Positions 19,665 to 29,033 of a stretch of DNA of 64,000 nt are shown here, piece after piece. How positions within the stretch are numbered: position 1 is the first letter of the stretch; every line of letters begins with the position of its first letter. The position numbers were made by a program, and so were the translations under genes. Location: assembly GCF_963664075.1 (NCBI RefSeq), contig NZ_OY760916.1, positions 2,854,001 through 2,918,000 on the forward strand, in the 5' to 3' direction. The stretch comes from an uncultured Desulfobulbus sp. Its GTDB lineage: Bacteria; Desulfobacterota; Desulfobulbia; Desulfobulbales; Desulfobulbaceae. Below the pieces are notes generated by a model. It made no database searches. It was not told the origin of the DNA and worked only from the letters and a program-made list of their open reading frames with translations.

Positions 19665-21629
19665 TTAAAAAAACTGCCGTACAAGTGCCTCGACCGCATC
19701 AATGGAAAACGGTTTGGCCAAGGCTCCGGAAAAACGATGGTCGGCAAAATGCTGCATCTCTTCACATCCGGGATCACCACTGACAGCGATCAGGTTGGAC
19801 TCGGGTGCAAGCTCTCGCATCTTTTGAGCCGCTTCCAGCCCCCCCATACCTCCATGAACCTTGAGATCAAGAAGACAAAGATCAAAGGGATGTCCCACCT
19901 TCTGCTGCTGTTGAAAAAAGCTGAGTGCCTCATCTCCCGAGGTAGCCACTGTGACCTGACAACCGTAATGTTCAAACATTTTGCGATTGATTAACCGCAT
20001 CATTTCTTCATCGTCCATGACAAGCACCCGGCGGCCTCGCCCAGGCGCTTGCTCAATGTCCTCGGAATTGGAACGAGGCTGCTGAATGGGAAAATAGAGC
20101 AATACCTCACAGCCCCCCTCTTGGGGTGAATTGATCCAGACCAGCCCGCCATGCTTTTTGACGACGGAGTGGACGATGGTGAGCCCCAGTCCCATTCCCT
20201 TCTGGGCACCTTTTTGCTTGGTGGAAAAGTAAGGATCAAATACCTGATCCGCAATGGTTGGCGCGATTCCTGGCCCGGAATCATGAAAAGAGATTCGGGC
20301 AAGCGTTCCTTTGGAAATGGGTTGACCAGTTCGCCTGGCCTCTGTTTCGCCATCTACCTGATCTATAATGACCCAGATCGAGCCTTTTCCTCCCATGGCC
20401 TCCACGGCATTGTTCACCAGGTTGGTGAACACCTGACGGATGAGATCTGGATCCAGGGTGATAGCCAGATCCTCTGTACAACTCTCCAGCTGATAGGCAA
20501 TTTCAGTCTCACTCAAGATGACACTGAGCGTCTCATTGATAAGCCCGGGCAGCTGAACCTGAGATTTCTGGGGAAGATAATTATCCGAAAAGGTGGTGAA
20601 TTGTCTGATTAGCTGCGTCGTCAAGGTCAGGGCTTTTGCGGACTCGACCAAAAGTTCATTCACACCTTCGTCTCGGCTTACATAGCGAGCCATCTCCAGG
20701 TTACCACTGATGATCGTCAACAGGTTATTGAAGTCATGGGCAATACCATTTGCCATCATCGACATGGCATCCAGTTTGCGGATTCGCTGCAGCTCTTTTT
20801 CCAGCTGCTGCTGGCGAAGCTCCAGTGCCTTACGACGGCTCACATCCTGCAGGATACCAATGATGAAAAAAACATCGTCTTCCGGCACTGGTACCAGGTT
20901 GCAAATAAGCTGTCGCTCTCCCAAGAGGATAGGCTCATCATAGGGAAAAACCAGAGGTTCATATTCACCTATGGATTTTATGCGCGCCATCCAGGCATCG
21001 ATTCGCTCACCGGCCTTTTCCCCCAAAAGTTGTGGCAATGAACTGCCCAGCACTGTTGCTTCTGGCTGATCAAAGAGACCAAGCGCGGCGGTATTGGCCA
21101 TGACAATGCGGCCCTGGTGATTCAGCTCAACCACCCCCTCAGTCATTCGAGCCAGGACCACATCCCGATGCTTCTTGCTCACCAGCAATTCAGCGGTGAC
21201 CTCCCGCGGATAGAGGCCCTCCAACCCCTCGATACTCTTGCTGGCTCCCCGCTCATTCTTACGAAAGCGATCAAGGGCAACTTTAATATGCTCCTTCATG
21301 GCCGTTGCCGTCCCCTTGGCGATACAAACATCAGCGCCGATACGCAGGGTGGCATCGTTGTCCTCCAAAGCAACGCCTGAGAGGACCACCAGAAAGGTAT
21401 CTTTCAATTCCGGGGTATTGCGAATAATATAGCTCAGTTTTTCTCCATCAATCTTGGGCATGATCAGATCGGTGAAGATGATATCGGGTTTCTGCCGACC
21501 AATGCAATCCAGGGCGTCAAGTCCGTCTTCAGCCAGATCGACAGTGCACCCTTCCCCTTCAAGAACGTAGCGTAAGATGCGACGAATAACCGGAGAGTTA
21601 TCGACCACCAGTACACGAATATCAGTCAT
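19665..21629 (-). CDS. Hybrid sensor kinase REC-PAS-kinase-REC
   Basis: This is a soluble 654-residue hybrid kinase. Residues 1-125 are a receiver (VVDNS, phospho-acceptor in FTDLIMP, Lys in IAKG). A PAS domain follows at about 160-290, then a His kinase (GIAHDFNN H-box, HATPase GMGLGLTIV) and a C-terminal receiver (LVMDDEE, LLDLKVHGG, LAKPF). ATG 21629 overlaps the stop of the receiver gene (ATGACTGA). The reading from 21764 is antisense-like padding inside that gene. There is no DNA-binding output, so it probably works in a phosphorelay with its neighbours. Confidence 0.92.
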   Translation of the reverse strand: MTDIRVLVVDNSPVIRRILRYVLEGEGCTVDLAEDGLDALDCIGRQKPDIIFTDLIMPKIDGEKLSYIIRNTPELKDTFLVVLSGVALEDNDATLRIGADVCIAKGTATAMKEHIKVALDRFRKNERGASKSIEGLEGLYPREVTAELLVSKKHRDVVLARMTEGVVELNHQGRIVMANTAALGLFDQPEATVLGSSLPQLLGEKAGERIDAWMARIKSIGEYEPLVFPYDEPILLGERQLICNLVPVPEDDVFFIIGILQDVSRRKALELRQQQLEKELQRIRKLDAMSMMANGIAHDFNNLLTIISGNLEMARYVSRDEGVNELLVESAKALTLTTQLIRQFTTFSDNYLPQKSQVQLPGLINETLSVILSETEIAYQLESCTEDLAITLDPDLIRQVFTNLVNNAVEAMGGKGSIWVIIDQVDGETEARRTGQPISKGTLARISFHDSGPGIAPTIADQVFDPYFSTKQKGAQKGMGLGLTIVHSVVKKHGGLVWINSPQEGGCEVLLYFPIQQPRSNSEDIEQAPGRGRRVLVMDDEEMMRLINRKMFEHYGCQVTVATSGDEALSFFQQQQKVGHPFDLCLLDLKVHGGMGGLEAAQKMRELAPESNLIAVSGDPGCEEMQHFADHRFSGALAKPFSIDAVEALVRQFF

Positions 21630-21990
21630 AGCCGAGTAACTCCTTGACCGCGCCAGCAAGTTCACGGACGTCAAAGGGTTTACTGAAAACCTTGTCTGCA
21701 CCGAGTTCCTGCGCTGCTGGCAGATAGGCCTCGGGCCCAATACGACCGCCGCCGGAGATGGCAATGACCTTGGTTTCGGGAAATTCCCTGCGGAGTTGGC
21801 CTATGGTCTCCAGCCCCTCCTGCTCGGGCATAATCAAATCTGTGATCACCAGATCCGCTGGATCACTGCGCTGAAGTTGCATTCCCTCGCGACCATCCTC
21901 AGCCTCCATCACCTCGTATCCGGCCCATTCCATCACCTGACGCAGCAGAACCCGCATCTGATCGTCATCATCTATGACCAGAATCCTCAT
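21622..21990 (-). CDS. Single-domain response regulator
   Basis: This 122-residue receiver domain stands alone: VIDDDDQ acidic pocket, phospho-acceptor Asp in VITDLIMPE, and Lys in FSKPF. It has no output domain, as in CheY-type or phosphorelay shuttle proteins. It overlaps the upstream hybrid kinase by ATGA and the downstream hybrid kinase by 8 bp, so the three are made together. Confidence 0.93.
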   Translation of the reverse strand: MRILVIDDDDQMRVLLRQVMEWAGYEVMEAEDGREGMQLQRSDPADLVITDLIMPEQEGLETIGQLRREFPETKVIAISGGGRIGPEAYLPAAQELGADKVFSKPFDVRELAGAVKELLGYD

Positions 21991-23717
21991 CTCTCCCCTC
22001 CGTTGCGCATAGGTAAAATTTCACGGATGGCAATAGCCAGCAGCCGCATATCGACGGGTTTAGCCAGAAACCGGCTGACTCCTGCATCCAGCGCTTCTTC
22101 CAAGGTTACCGCCTCACTGTAGCCAGAACATAAAATAACGGGCACATTAGGATGGTGACGCATAACCTCTTTTGCCAACGCAAGCCCTGTCATCCGCGGC
22201 ATGGTATGATCGGTAATAACAAGATCAACCGTTTCCTGGCCACCACGGAAATACGCAAGCGCCTGCTCCGGGCTGGTCGCCGGTAAAACCCGGTAGCCCA
22301 GGTAGGACAACATTCGCGTACGCATGGTAACGATATCTTCCTCATCGTCAACAAACAAAATAGTTTCTGTGCCACGAGGCATGGCGTTTGAATCTTCCAC
22401 CTCCTCGTCTTTTTGCTCGTCAACCCGTGGAAAAAACACTGTGAAGGCAGCCCCCTTACCCACCTCAGAGTTGACATCGATAACGCCATCATGAGAAACA
22501 ATAATTCCGTGGAGCACGGAAAGTCCCATACCAGAGCCTTCTCCCACTTCCCGAGTGGTGAAAAAGGGATCAAAAATACGCTCCAGCATCTCAGAAGACA
22601 TCCCTCGGCCATTGTCCTTGACAGTCAGCACCACATATCGCCCCGGAGCAAGATTATGATAGCGGAGCTGCTCCGCCCTGCCGGTCTCAGTTTCCCGTAA
22701 GGATATATCAATAATCCCCGATTGACTATCCAGGGCCTGGGCTGCATTGGTGCACAAGTGCATAATCACCTGCTGAATCTGCCCTGCATCGGCGTAAATC
22801 ATGCCGACCTTATCTGCTATGGAAAGCTGCATCTCTATGGTCGCGGGCAAGGAAGCTCGAAGCAGACGGCAGGACTCTTTAAGCATTGGGGCTATCAAAA
22901 GATTTCGGCGCTTGTTGACCGACTGACGGCTAAAGGCAAGAATCTGCGTAACCAGCTCCTTGGCCCGGTTGCCAGCTCGACGAATAGCCTGAATATGATC
23001 TCCGATCTCCTCGTTGGTGATGGGTGACACCGTCATGTTTTGCCCGGTTTGATCCTTTGAGGGCAGACGATAGAGTAAAAGATCGGCATTACCGAGTATT
23101 GCCCCAAGAATATTATTAAAATCATGGGCAATACCGCCGGCCAAGGTAGCTATGGATTCCAGCTTGTGTGCATGGATCAACTGCTTTTCCAGATTACGCT
23201 GCACACTGATATCTTTAGCTAAATAAACAAAGCCGACGATTTCTTCCTCGTGCAACAGGGGGGAGCAACTCACTGAAAACGTTCGCCCCAGATACCTGAA
23301 ATTCTGCTCACGCTGCTGTGCTTTTTTTTCCTGCCGTACTGCCTGAACTGGGCAAAAAGGGCAGATTGTTTCGGCTCCGGCGAACAACTGATGGCAGAAT
23401 GCGCCTTCGATGGGCTCCCCATCCACTGAAAGCAGTTCGACAGCTGCCCTATTGGCACTGACAACCCGCAGTTCGTTGTCAAGGATCAGTACGGGGTCGA
23501 CAAGCGCTTCAAAGGTAAATTCCCACTGGGCAAGGGCATGCTCCAGGCCCGAAGTGGTTGCGCCATCATCTTGTTCAACCTTTGCTCGATTCAAACCATC
23601 TTTGCTTGGCGATGGTGAGGGATCAATCTCTACCAAGCGTGGTCGCAAGTGAATATAATAGAAAAGAACAGTGAAGAGAGCATAAATAGTGAGAAGAAAG
23701 CAAATTAAGGTGAGCAC
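21987..23717 (-). CDS. Membrane-anchored PAS hybrid histidine kinase with receiver
   Basis: This hybrid kinase has one N-terminal membrane helix (VLTLICFLLTIYALFTVLFY), a PAS domain with a conserved Cys pair (FCHQLF and CPFCPVQ), an H-box GGIAHDFNN, an HATPase (GMGLSVLHG) and a C-terminal receiver (FVDDEED, VITDHTMP, LAKPV). No ATG exists at the N-terminus. GTG 23717 begins at the membrane helix 7 bp after the yvcK-like stop. GTG 23777 and TTG 23810 are alternatives that overlap that gene. None has a clear ribosome-binding site, so the start is uncertain. Confidence 0.85.
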   Translation of the reverse strand: MLTLICFLLTIYALFTVLFYYIHLRPRLVEIDPSPSPSKDGLNRAKVEQDDGATTSGLEHALAQWEFTFEALVDPVLILDNELRVVSANRAAVELLSVDGEPIEGAFCHQLFAGAETICPFCPVQAVRQEKKAQQREQNFRYLGRTFSVSCSPLLHEEEIVGFVYLAKDISVQRNLEKQLIHAHKLESIATLAGGIAHDFNNILGAILGNADLLLYRLPSKDQTGQNMTVSPITNEEIGDHIQAIRRAGNRAKELVTQILAFSRQSVNKRRNLLIAPMLKESCRLLRASLPATIEMQLSIADKVGMIYADAGQIQQVIMHLCTNAAQALDSQSGIIDISLRETETGRAEQLRYHNLAPGRYVVLTVKDNGRGMSSEMLERIFDPFFTTREVGEGSGMGLSVLHGIIVSHDGVIDVNSEVGKGAAFTVFFPRVDEQKDEEVEDSNAMPRGTETILFVDDEEDIVTMRTRMLSYLGYRVLPATSPEQALAYFRGGQETVDLVITDHTMPRMTGLALAKEVMRHHPNVPVILCSGYSEAVTLEEALDAGVSRFLAKPVDMRLLAIAIREILPMRNGGER

Positions 23718-23724
23718 GGGTTGA

Positions 23725-26073
23725 TTACTGTAGTTTTCCGGAAAGAACGGGATAGGGTTGCCTGAAAATACGTTCACGGAAGAAGTCGATCGTTTTCCGG
23801 CGTCGTTCAACTATCCGTATCTGTTCAGGAATGAGGTCTGAAATAGTATTTCGCATTATGGACATTTTGTATTCTATGTTGGCTGCGAACCGGTTGTCCA
23901 GATACCAAGCATAAAAAAGTCCAAAAAAAAGACCAGGAGGAGTAAACCCTTCCCCCGGATTAATCACCCGAGTATACAGACGATCTTTCTCTTCCTGCCG
24001 GTGCATCCGAGCGAGCCCAAGGTAGGTATCCAGGTCTTGTGGGGTGAGAAAGCTCACCAGTTCTTCCTGTTCACGCACACGCAGACGATAAACGCGGCCA
24101 ACAGGGATCAAATCACAGACAGCATCATCCATTCGTTTATTGAGCGCATAATTGCCCAAAAGAGATTGACCAAGGGCCACCAGAAAAACCATTTCGAAAC
24201 GGTTTATATTTTCGGCCTGGTCCTGGCGAATTTTGATCCGCTGGTCCTGAGGATCATAAAAAGAATAGATCGTATCCCAGACCTGACACCGTTTCCAAGC
24301 CTCAGGTTCCACTAAGCTCACACCACGGATATAGTGCAGGTGCTCTAAGGGGATATCCGGATGGAGCCAAATAATCTCAACCATTCGTTCCAGCAGCCAT
24401 TTTCGCTGAAACTCATTCATTTTCTGCGTACTGAATGATCCGGCCTGCAGTTGTTCCATACGAAGGTTGGCAAGCTGGCGTTGAATTTTTTCGTACCGCT
24501 GGCAAGGGAGAAGCTGCAGAGGATACTCTTTTCCCATTGAAAAATTAGCAGAGGGAAGTGGGTCTTTGGCCGTGGGAGTCGCGAGATCACCACTTGCATG
24601 CAGGGCCCAAAGAGTCTTCACTGTTTGAGCAAGAGCATCGGGATCATGTTGAATAGTCCTGCGCTGGCGCAACTGCTCTTGGTTAAAGACGCGGGCTTCA
24701 ACCGAACCAAAGCCAAGAGAGCGAATTCGGTTGCGGTCAATGTAGATTGGTTCTTTGTCCTCCAGGGCATAACGCTGTAGTACTGAACCGGGGATATCGG
24801 TTAAATCCAGGGTAATAACCTGCGAAAAAAGGGATTCCACCCCTCCTGGGATATTCCGCTGGTAGGCTCGAATCAGGTCTGAAACATAAAATTTACGATC
24901 TGGGGCATCACGCGCCACATCGGTCTCCCCTTTCTGAACCCAAATATTGGCCACAAGCACCTTGAGGGCCTGCGTATTGTTACGAATGGCATCGGCGAGC
25001 CCCGGAATCTGCAGGATAGGAATAATCGAGGTGTAGAGACTTCCCGGCGCAAAAAGAATAATATCAGCCTGTTGCACCAACTGAACGACTTCTGGTTGAA
25101 GAAAAGGAGGTCTTGAGAACTCAACCACGACCCGATCCACCGGATAGCCACGTCTGGCCTTACTGGATTTATCTTCACTGGTCACCAGGACCCCGTTACT
25201 ATAGAGCATCTGGAGCCGGGACAGGGTAGTAGTACAGGGCAAGACTGAATTCTTAGGCACACCTATAGCCATTGAAATTTCGGCCAGCCCCCGAATGGTT
25301 GCCGTGCGTACAACCTGATGTGCGGCGAGCAATTCATCCGAAGAAAGTTGAGCATCAAGCTGTCGATAAATCGCCGCAGCGAGCAGGAGGTTCCCCAGAC
25401 ACTGGGGGCGATTGAGGGTAACCTGAAGTCGGGAATCGGTAAATATTCGCTCGACCAGCCCCTCTACTTGTTCCAATAACTTGGAGGGGAGATCACTGAG
25501 CCTTGCGTTGGAATCCGCCAGCAGCTGCTCGGGAGACTCGGGGGAAGAAATAAAACGGTAGTTAAAAAGTGCATGAAGCGCTGCTGTACAACGGCAGACA
25601 CGTACTCGATCCAGGCTGTAAGCACGCCGTAAATTTTTCTTTCTAATCGAGGAGATAAGCACATGACGCAGATCACCAAGAGCAACCAGCGGTAGGTCTT
25701 TTTGTAACTCACCGGTAGAGCCACCATCATCGGTCACGCAGACCACCGAGGCCAGCTGTGGAAAAATCTCTTTTAGGCCCGCAAAAGGATTTCGAGCCCA
25801 GCCAACCCGTTTGGAATCTCCCCCCACGATGTTGGAGAGCCCGGTTCCCCCACCAAAAACGACAACTCGAGTGGTGGTCGAATCAAGTTCCTCTACCTGG
25901 TGTTTCAGGTTGGCAAAGAGAGAGGAAAGCGCCGGAGAAAAATCAGGGGCATTCCCCAGCACGATCGAGATGACCTTCTCTGCCAGGCTGCCTTCAGGCA
26001 GAACATCAAGGACGGAAAATCCCTGTGAGGAGAGGAACTCGAGCTGTGATTTGAATTGCTGCGTTCCGGCCAT
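23725..26073 (-). CDS. Large YvcK/CofD-like protein with C-terminal extension
   Basis: Residues 65-515 match the YvcK/CofD-like family (VVVFGGGTGLSN at 70-81, CVTDDGGSTGELQ, then FAPGSLYTSIIP). YvcK proteins bind UDP-sugars and support cell-wall synthesis and carbon metabolism. The family is usually 300-450 residues. This one has 782, with an extra 65 at the N-terminus and about 270 unrecognised residues at the C-terminus. It lies 17 bp after kdsB, so LPS sugar activation and this protein are co-transcribed. The enzymatic activity is unknown. Confidence 0.85.
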   Translation of the reverse strand: MAGTQQFKSQLEFLSSQGFSVLDVLPEGSLAEKVISIVLGNAPDFSPALSSLFANLKHQVEELDSTTTRVVVFGGGTGLSNIVGGDSKRVGWARNPFAGLKEIFPQLASVVCVTDDGGSTGELQKDLPLVALGDLRHVLISSIRKKNLRRAYSLDRVRVCRCTAALHALFNYRFISSPESPEQLLADSNARLSDLPSKLLEQVEGLVERIFTDSRLQVTLNRPQCLGNLLLAAAIYRQLDAQLSSDELLAAHQVVRTATIRGLAEISMAIGVPKNSVLPCTTTLSRLQMLYSNGVLVTSEDKSSKARRGYPVDRVVVEFSRPPFLQPEVVQLVQQADIILFAPGSLYTSIIPILQIPGLADAIRNNTQALKVLVANIWVQKGETDVARDAPDRKFYVSDLIRAYQRNIPGGVESLFSQVITLDLTDIPGSVLQRYALEDKEPIYIDRNRIRSLGFGSVEARVFNQEQLRQRRTIQHDPDALAQTVKTLWALHASGDLATPTAKDPLPSANFSMGKEYPLQLLPCQRYEKIQRQLANLRMEQLQAGSFSTQKMNEFQRKWLLERMVEIIWLHPDIPLEHLHYIRGVSLVEPEAWKRCQVWDTIYSFYDPQDQRIKIRQDQAENINRFEMVFLVALGQSLLGNYALNKRMDDAVCDLIPVGRVYRLRVREQEELVSFLTPQDLDTYLGLARMHRQEEKDRLYTRVINPGEGFTPPGLFFGLFYAWYLDNRFAANIEYKMSIMRNTISDLIPEQIRIVERRRKTIDFFRERIFRQPYPVLSGKLQ

Positions 26074-26089
26074 AATCTAAAAAGGTCAC

Positions 26090-26854
26090 TTACCTGGACT
26101 CAGTCGCGAGCAACGCTTCCACGCGCAGGAGGTCTTTAGGCGTATCGACCTCCACTGAATCATGATCTGTCAAAACTACCCGAATAGTATAGCCAAACTC
26201 AAGGGCTCGCAGTTGCTCAAGCTTTTCAAACCGTTCCCACTGTCCCTCAGGCAGCTCAACAAATCGCGTTAAAAAGGACTTCCGGTAGGCATAGAACCCC
26301 AGATGTTTGTAATAGGTGGGGGGGGCACCTTCATCCGGATCACGCTGAAAAGGAATGGCAGAGCGGGAAAAATAAAGCGCATTGGAGTTGCAATCAAATA
26401 CCGTCTTCACATGGTTAGGGTCGGGGATCTCTTCCGGCCGCACAATTTTATAAATCAAGGTCGACATGGGAAGCGAGCTGTCCTCAATAAGGGGCGTTGC
26501 AACCTGGTCAACAATCTCCGCCGGAAAAAGCGGCTGATCGCCTTGGATATTGACAATAACATCCTCATCCGAAATTTTGAGCAGGCCTGCGGCCTCGGCA
26601 AGCCTGTCGGTTCCAGTGGCATGATCCGTGCGGGTCATGACCCAAGAGCCGCCAAATCCCTCGACAACCTGGGCAATACGCTCATCATCGGTGGCAACCA
26701 CCACCTGTGAGAGTAAATTGACTTGCTGGGCCCGTTCAACCACATGCTGAATCATCGGCTTGCCCTGAATCAGGGCCAGGGGTTTCCCCTCAAAACGACT
26801 TGACTTAAAGCGGGCAGGGATAACAGCGATTACTTGAGGTGTGGAAGTACTCAT
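26090..26854 (-). CDS. kdsB: 3-deoxy-manno-octulosonate cytidylyltransferase (CMP-Kdo or CMP-Kdo8N synthetase)
   Basis: KdsB activates Kdo (or 8-amino-Kdo in some bacteria) with CTP for attachment to lipid A. The 254-residue protein starts IAVIPARFKSSRFEGKPLA and has NIQGDQPLF and the family's C-terminal VDTPKDL. ATG 26854 is preceded by AGGA, and the longer reading is rejected. It is the first gene of the long minus-strand run to 15013. A KdnA-like aminotransferase lies 1 kb away, which raises the question of which sugar it uses. Confidence 0.95.
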   Translation of the reverse strand: MSTSTPQVIAVIPARFKSSRFEGKPLALIQGKPMIQHVVERAQQVNLLSQVVVATDDERIAQVVEGFGGSWVMTRTDHATGTDRLAEAAGLLKISDEDVIVNIQGDQPLFPAEIVDQVATPLIEDSSLPMSTLIYKIVRPEEIPDPNHVKTVFDCNSNALYFSRSAIPFQRDPDEGAPPTYYKHLGFYAYRKSFLTRFVELPEGQWERFEKLEQLRALEFGYTIRVVLTDHDSVEVDTPKDLLRVEALLATESR

Positions 26855-26981
26855 CAACGATCCTGATTGGCAATGCCCACTCTGGGGCAACTATGGTTTG
26901 CAAGGCTCATGTTTCCCATGATACAGTGCGGTCAATTAAAAGGCAATCAGCAAAAAATCCATCAGGTTACAACAACGATCC

Positions 26982-27743
26982 ATGACTATTCATTCTCCAT
27001 TGGCACCACTTTGGGCCGCACCGGAGGTCTCCTCTGCACGTGCAGAAGCACTGGCTCACACAATTGGTACCGTTCTGGTTGACCCCCTGCCCCACCAGGG
27101 CCAGGTGCTGATACTGAATAGCGAGCGGCTTTCGTTTCACCTCATGGGAGATCCTGAGCTCAAAGGAAGTCTCTGGGTGGATTTTACCTCAGCAAGCACC
27201 CAACAACGCAGCCGCCAGGTAAGCAGAGAGCTCTTAGTCAAGGCAGCACGTATTCGCCACATTGATCAGCCTCTGTTAATTGATGCGACTGCCGGTCTGG
27301 GGAAAGATGGTTTTTTGCTGGCAAGCCATGGATTTCAGGTCGAGATGATTGAGCTCAATCCGGTGGTTGCGGCCCTGCTTGCTGATGGACTTGCCCGGGC
27401 AGCCGAAGTGGAGCAACTCACCCAGGTAGTCGCCCGCATCCAACTGCACCGGGGGAACAGCATAGAACGCTTGCGTTCTCTCACCAAAATACCCCATGTC
27501 ATTTACCTCGACCCCATGTTTCCTGAGCGCAGCAAGAGTGCCAAGGTCAAACAAAACCTGCGCCTGCTGCAGCAGCTGGATGCACACGCTATCCCCCCGG
27601 AGGAACTTTTAACAGCCGCCCTGACGACCAAGGTCAAGAAAGTGGTTGTCAAACGACCGCTCAAAGGGCCGTATCTTGGAGACAGGAGGCCTGCCTACAG
27701 CCTGAAGGGAAAAGCCGTCCGATTTGATGTGTATCTTGGATGA
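26982..27743 (+). CDS. rsmJ: 16S rRNA m2G1516 methyltransferase
   Basis: RsmJ methylates G1516 of 16S rRNA using S-adenosylmethionine. The 253-residue protein shows the SAM-binding segment LIDATAGLGKDGFLLAS, the acidic MIELNP loop and the catalytic-site DPMFPERSKSAKVKQ, all typical of RsmJ. It is divergent from kdsB and ends in a shared bidirectional terminator. Confidence 0.92.
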   Translation: MTIHSPLAPLWAAPEVSSARAEALAHTIGTVLVDPLPHQGQVLILNSERLSFHLMGDPELKGSLWVDFTSASTQQRSRQVSRELLVKAARIRHIDQPLLIDATAGLGKDGFLLASHGFQVEMIELNPVVAALLADGLARAAEVEQLTQVVARIQLHRGNSIERLRSLTKIPHVIYLDPMFPERSKSAKVKQNLRLLQQLDAHAIPPEELLTAALTTKVKKVVVKRPLKGPYLGDRRPAYSLKGKAVRFDVYLG

Positions 27744-27752
27744 GGAAATATT

Positions 27753-27793
27753 AAAAAAACCTCCCTGATTCGTTTGATCAGAGAGGTTTTTTT
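27753..27793. terminator. Bidirectional terminator between rsmJ and the aminotransferase gene
   Basis: An A-run, a stem with one mismatch (27760-27769 with 27777-27786) and a T-run form a symmetric structure that can end transcripts from both sides. It lies 9 bp after rsmJ and 25 bp after the convergent aminotransferase gene. Confidence 0.9.
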
Positions 27794-27817
27794 CAAGCAT
27801 CTTTTTTGTCCTGCACT

Positions 27818-29011
27818 TTATACAGCCTTCTTCAAAGCCTCGGCAATTTTACTTTTCTGTTCTTCGGCCAACTTAATTGGCACCTGATAGGTCAGAGTCC
27901 GCTCAAGGATGGCTGCAGAGGCTGGCAGAGCTTGGGGATCGTAGATCACCCGGCGCTTTGAGTGGGCATTAAACGGCCAACCATTGGCGCAAGGAGTTTT
28001 TCCCTCTAAGAGGTGCTCCCAGTTGGGATAATAATGCCAGCCATTCTCACTCCAGCTTACGGCACCAACACCTGCTTCACGCAGCACGGTATTCACGGCC
28101 TGGGTTCGCTTTTTATCAGGGAGAAGAAAAGAAAAAAAGGTTGCTGAGTCTCCCTGAGGATCAAGAATCTCTCGATACTCTACACCTGGCAGCACAGAGG
28201 CTGCTTCCAAAAAGAACTGCTTATTTTTCTGCTGCGCCTCCACCATACCATCAAGCTTGGCCAACTGTGCCAGACCAATTGCCCCCTGAATCTCCATCAT
28301 GCGGTAGTTAAAACCAATAAAGGGGCGCCCCTCCCCACCCCGACCACCGGGATTGGGTACATGGTCGTGTCCATGGTCCTGATACTCGGACATCCGCTGC
28401 CACAGTGCCGCATCGCTGGTGATGCACATTCCTCCCTCACCGGTGGTCATGGTCTTGACCGAATCAAAGGAGAAAGTGCCCACCGCTCCAAAGCTGCCCA
28501 GATGCTTGCCATTGAGCCGACACCCCGCTGCCTGAGCAGTATCCTCAAGCACAGGAATAGCATGACGATCAGCAATGGCCTTGATTTCATCAATCCGAGC
28601 CGGCGCCCCCATCATATGCACAGGAATAATCGCCTTGGTCTTGGAGGTGATTTTTTCCTCCAAATCCGCAGGGTCCATATTCAGGGTCAGATCGATCTCA
28701 GTGAACACCGGAATTGCACCACAATCCAAAATGGCCTCCCAGGTGGCGACAAAAGTGAACCCCTGGGTGATAACCTCATCCCCGGCGCCTACGCCCAAGG
28801 CCGTCAACGCCACCTTCAGCGCTGCACTTCCTGAAGTTACAGCCTGTGCATGACCTGCTCCGGTATAGGCGGCAAAGGCCTTTTCAAACTCGAGCACCTT
28901 CCAGACATCGTTACGCTGGGCAGCAAATTCGTAACGAAACAGGACACCGCTGTCCAACACTTCCAGAACCTGTGCTTTTTCTTCAGCACCAAATATTTCA
29001 AATCCCGGCAC
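27818..29011 (-). CDS. DegT/DnrJ/EryC1-type sugar aminotransferase, KdnA-like
   Basis: This is a PLP-dependent sugar aminotransferase of 397 residues. The cofactor Lys is in SFDSVKTMTTGEGG and the substrate loop contains DHGHDH. The N-terminus (MPGFEIFG, FRYEF, RNDVWK) and the SVKT and DHGHDH motifs resemble, from memory, Shewanella KdnA, which puts the amino group on C8 of Kdo. The start is GTG 29011 with TGAGGTG upstream. No KdnB-type dehydrogenase is in the window, so a role in 8-amino-Kdo synthesis is a hypothesis. Another amino-sugar pathway is possible. Confidence 0.88.
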   Translation of the reverse strand: MPGFEIFGAEEKAQVLEVLDSGVLFRYEFAAQRNDVWKVLEFEKAFAAYTGAGHAQAVTSGSAALKVALTALGVGAGDEVITQGFTFVATWEAILDCGAIPVFTEIDLTLNMDPADLEEKITSKTKAIIPVHMMGAPARIDEIKAIADRHAIPVLEDTAQAAGCRLNGKHLGSFGAVGTFSFDSVKTMTTGEGGMCITSDAALWQRMSEYQDHGHDHVPNPGGRGGEGRPFIGFNYRMMEIQGAIGLAQLAKLDGMVEAQQKNKQFFLEAASVLPGVEYREILDPQGDSATFFSFLLPDKKRTQAVNTVLREAGVGAVSWSENGWHYYPNWEHLLEGKTPCANGWPFNAHSKRRVIYDPQALPASAAILERTLTYQVPIKLAEEQKSKIAEALKKAV

Positions 29012-29033
29012 GAATGCACCTCATTTATTTTTA

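Noticed and set aside
23725..26073. Idea that the YvcK-like gene belongs to a GAK-type cassette
   Set aside because: No HprK-related kinase or ATP-grasp gene is next to it, and the neighbours are kdsB and sensor kinases.
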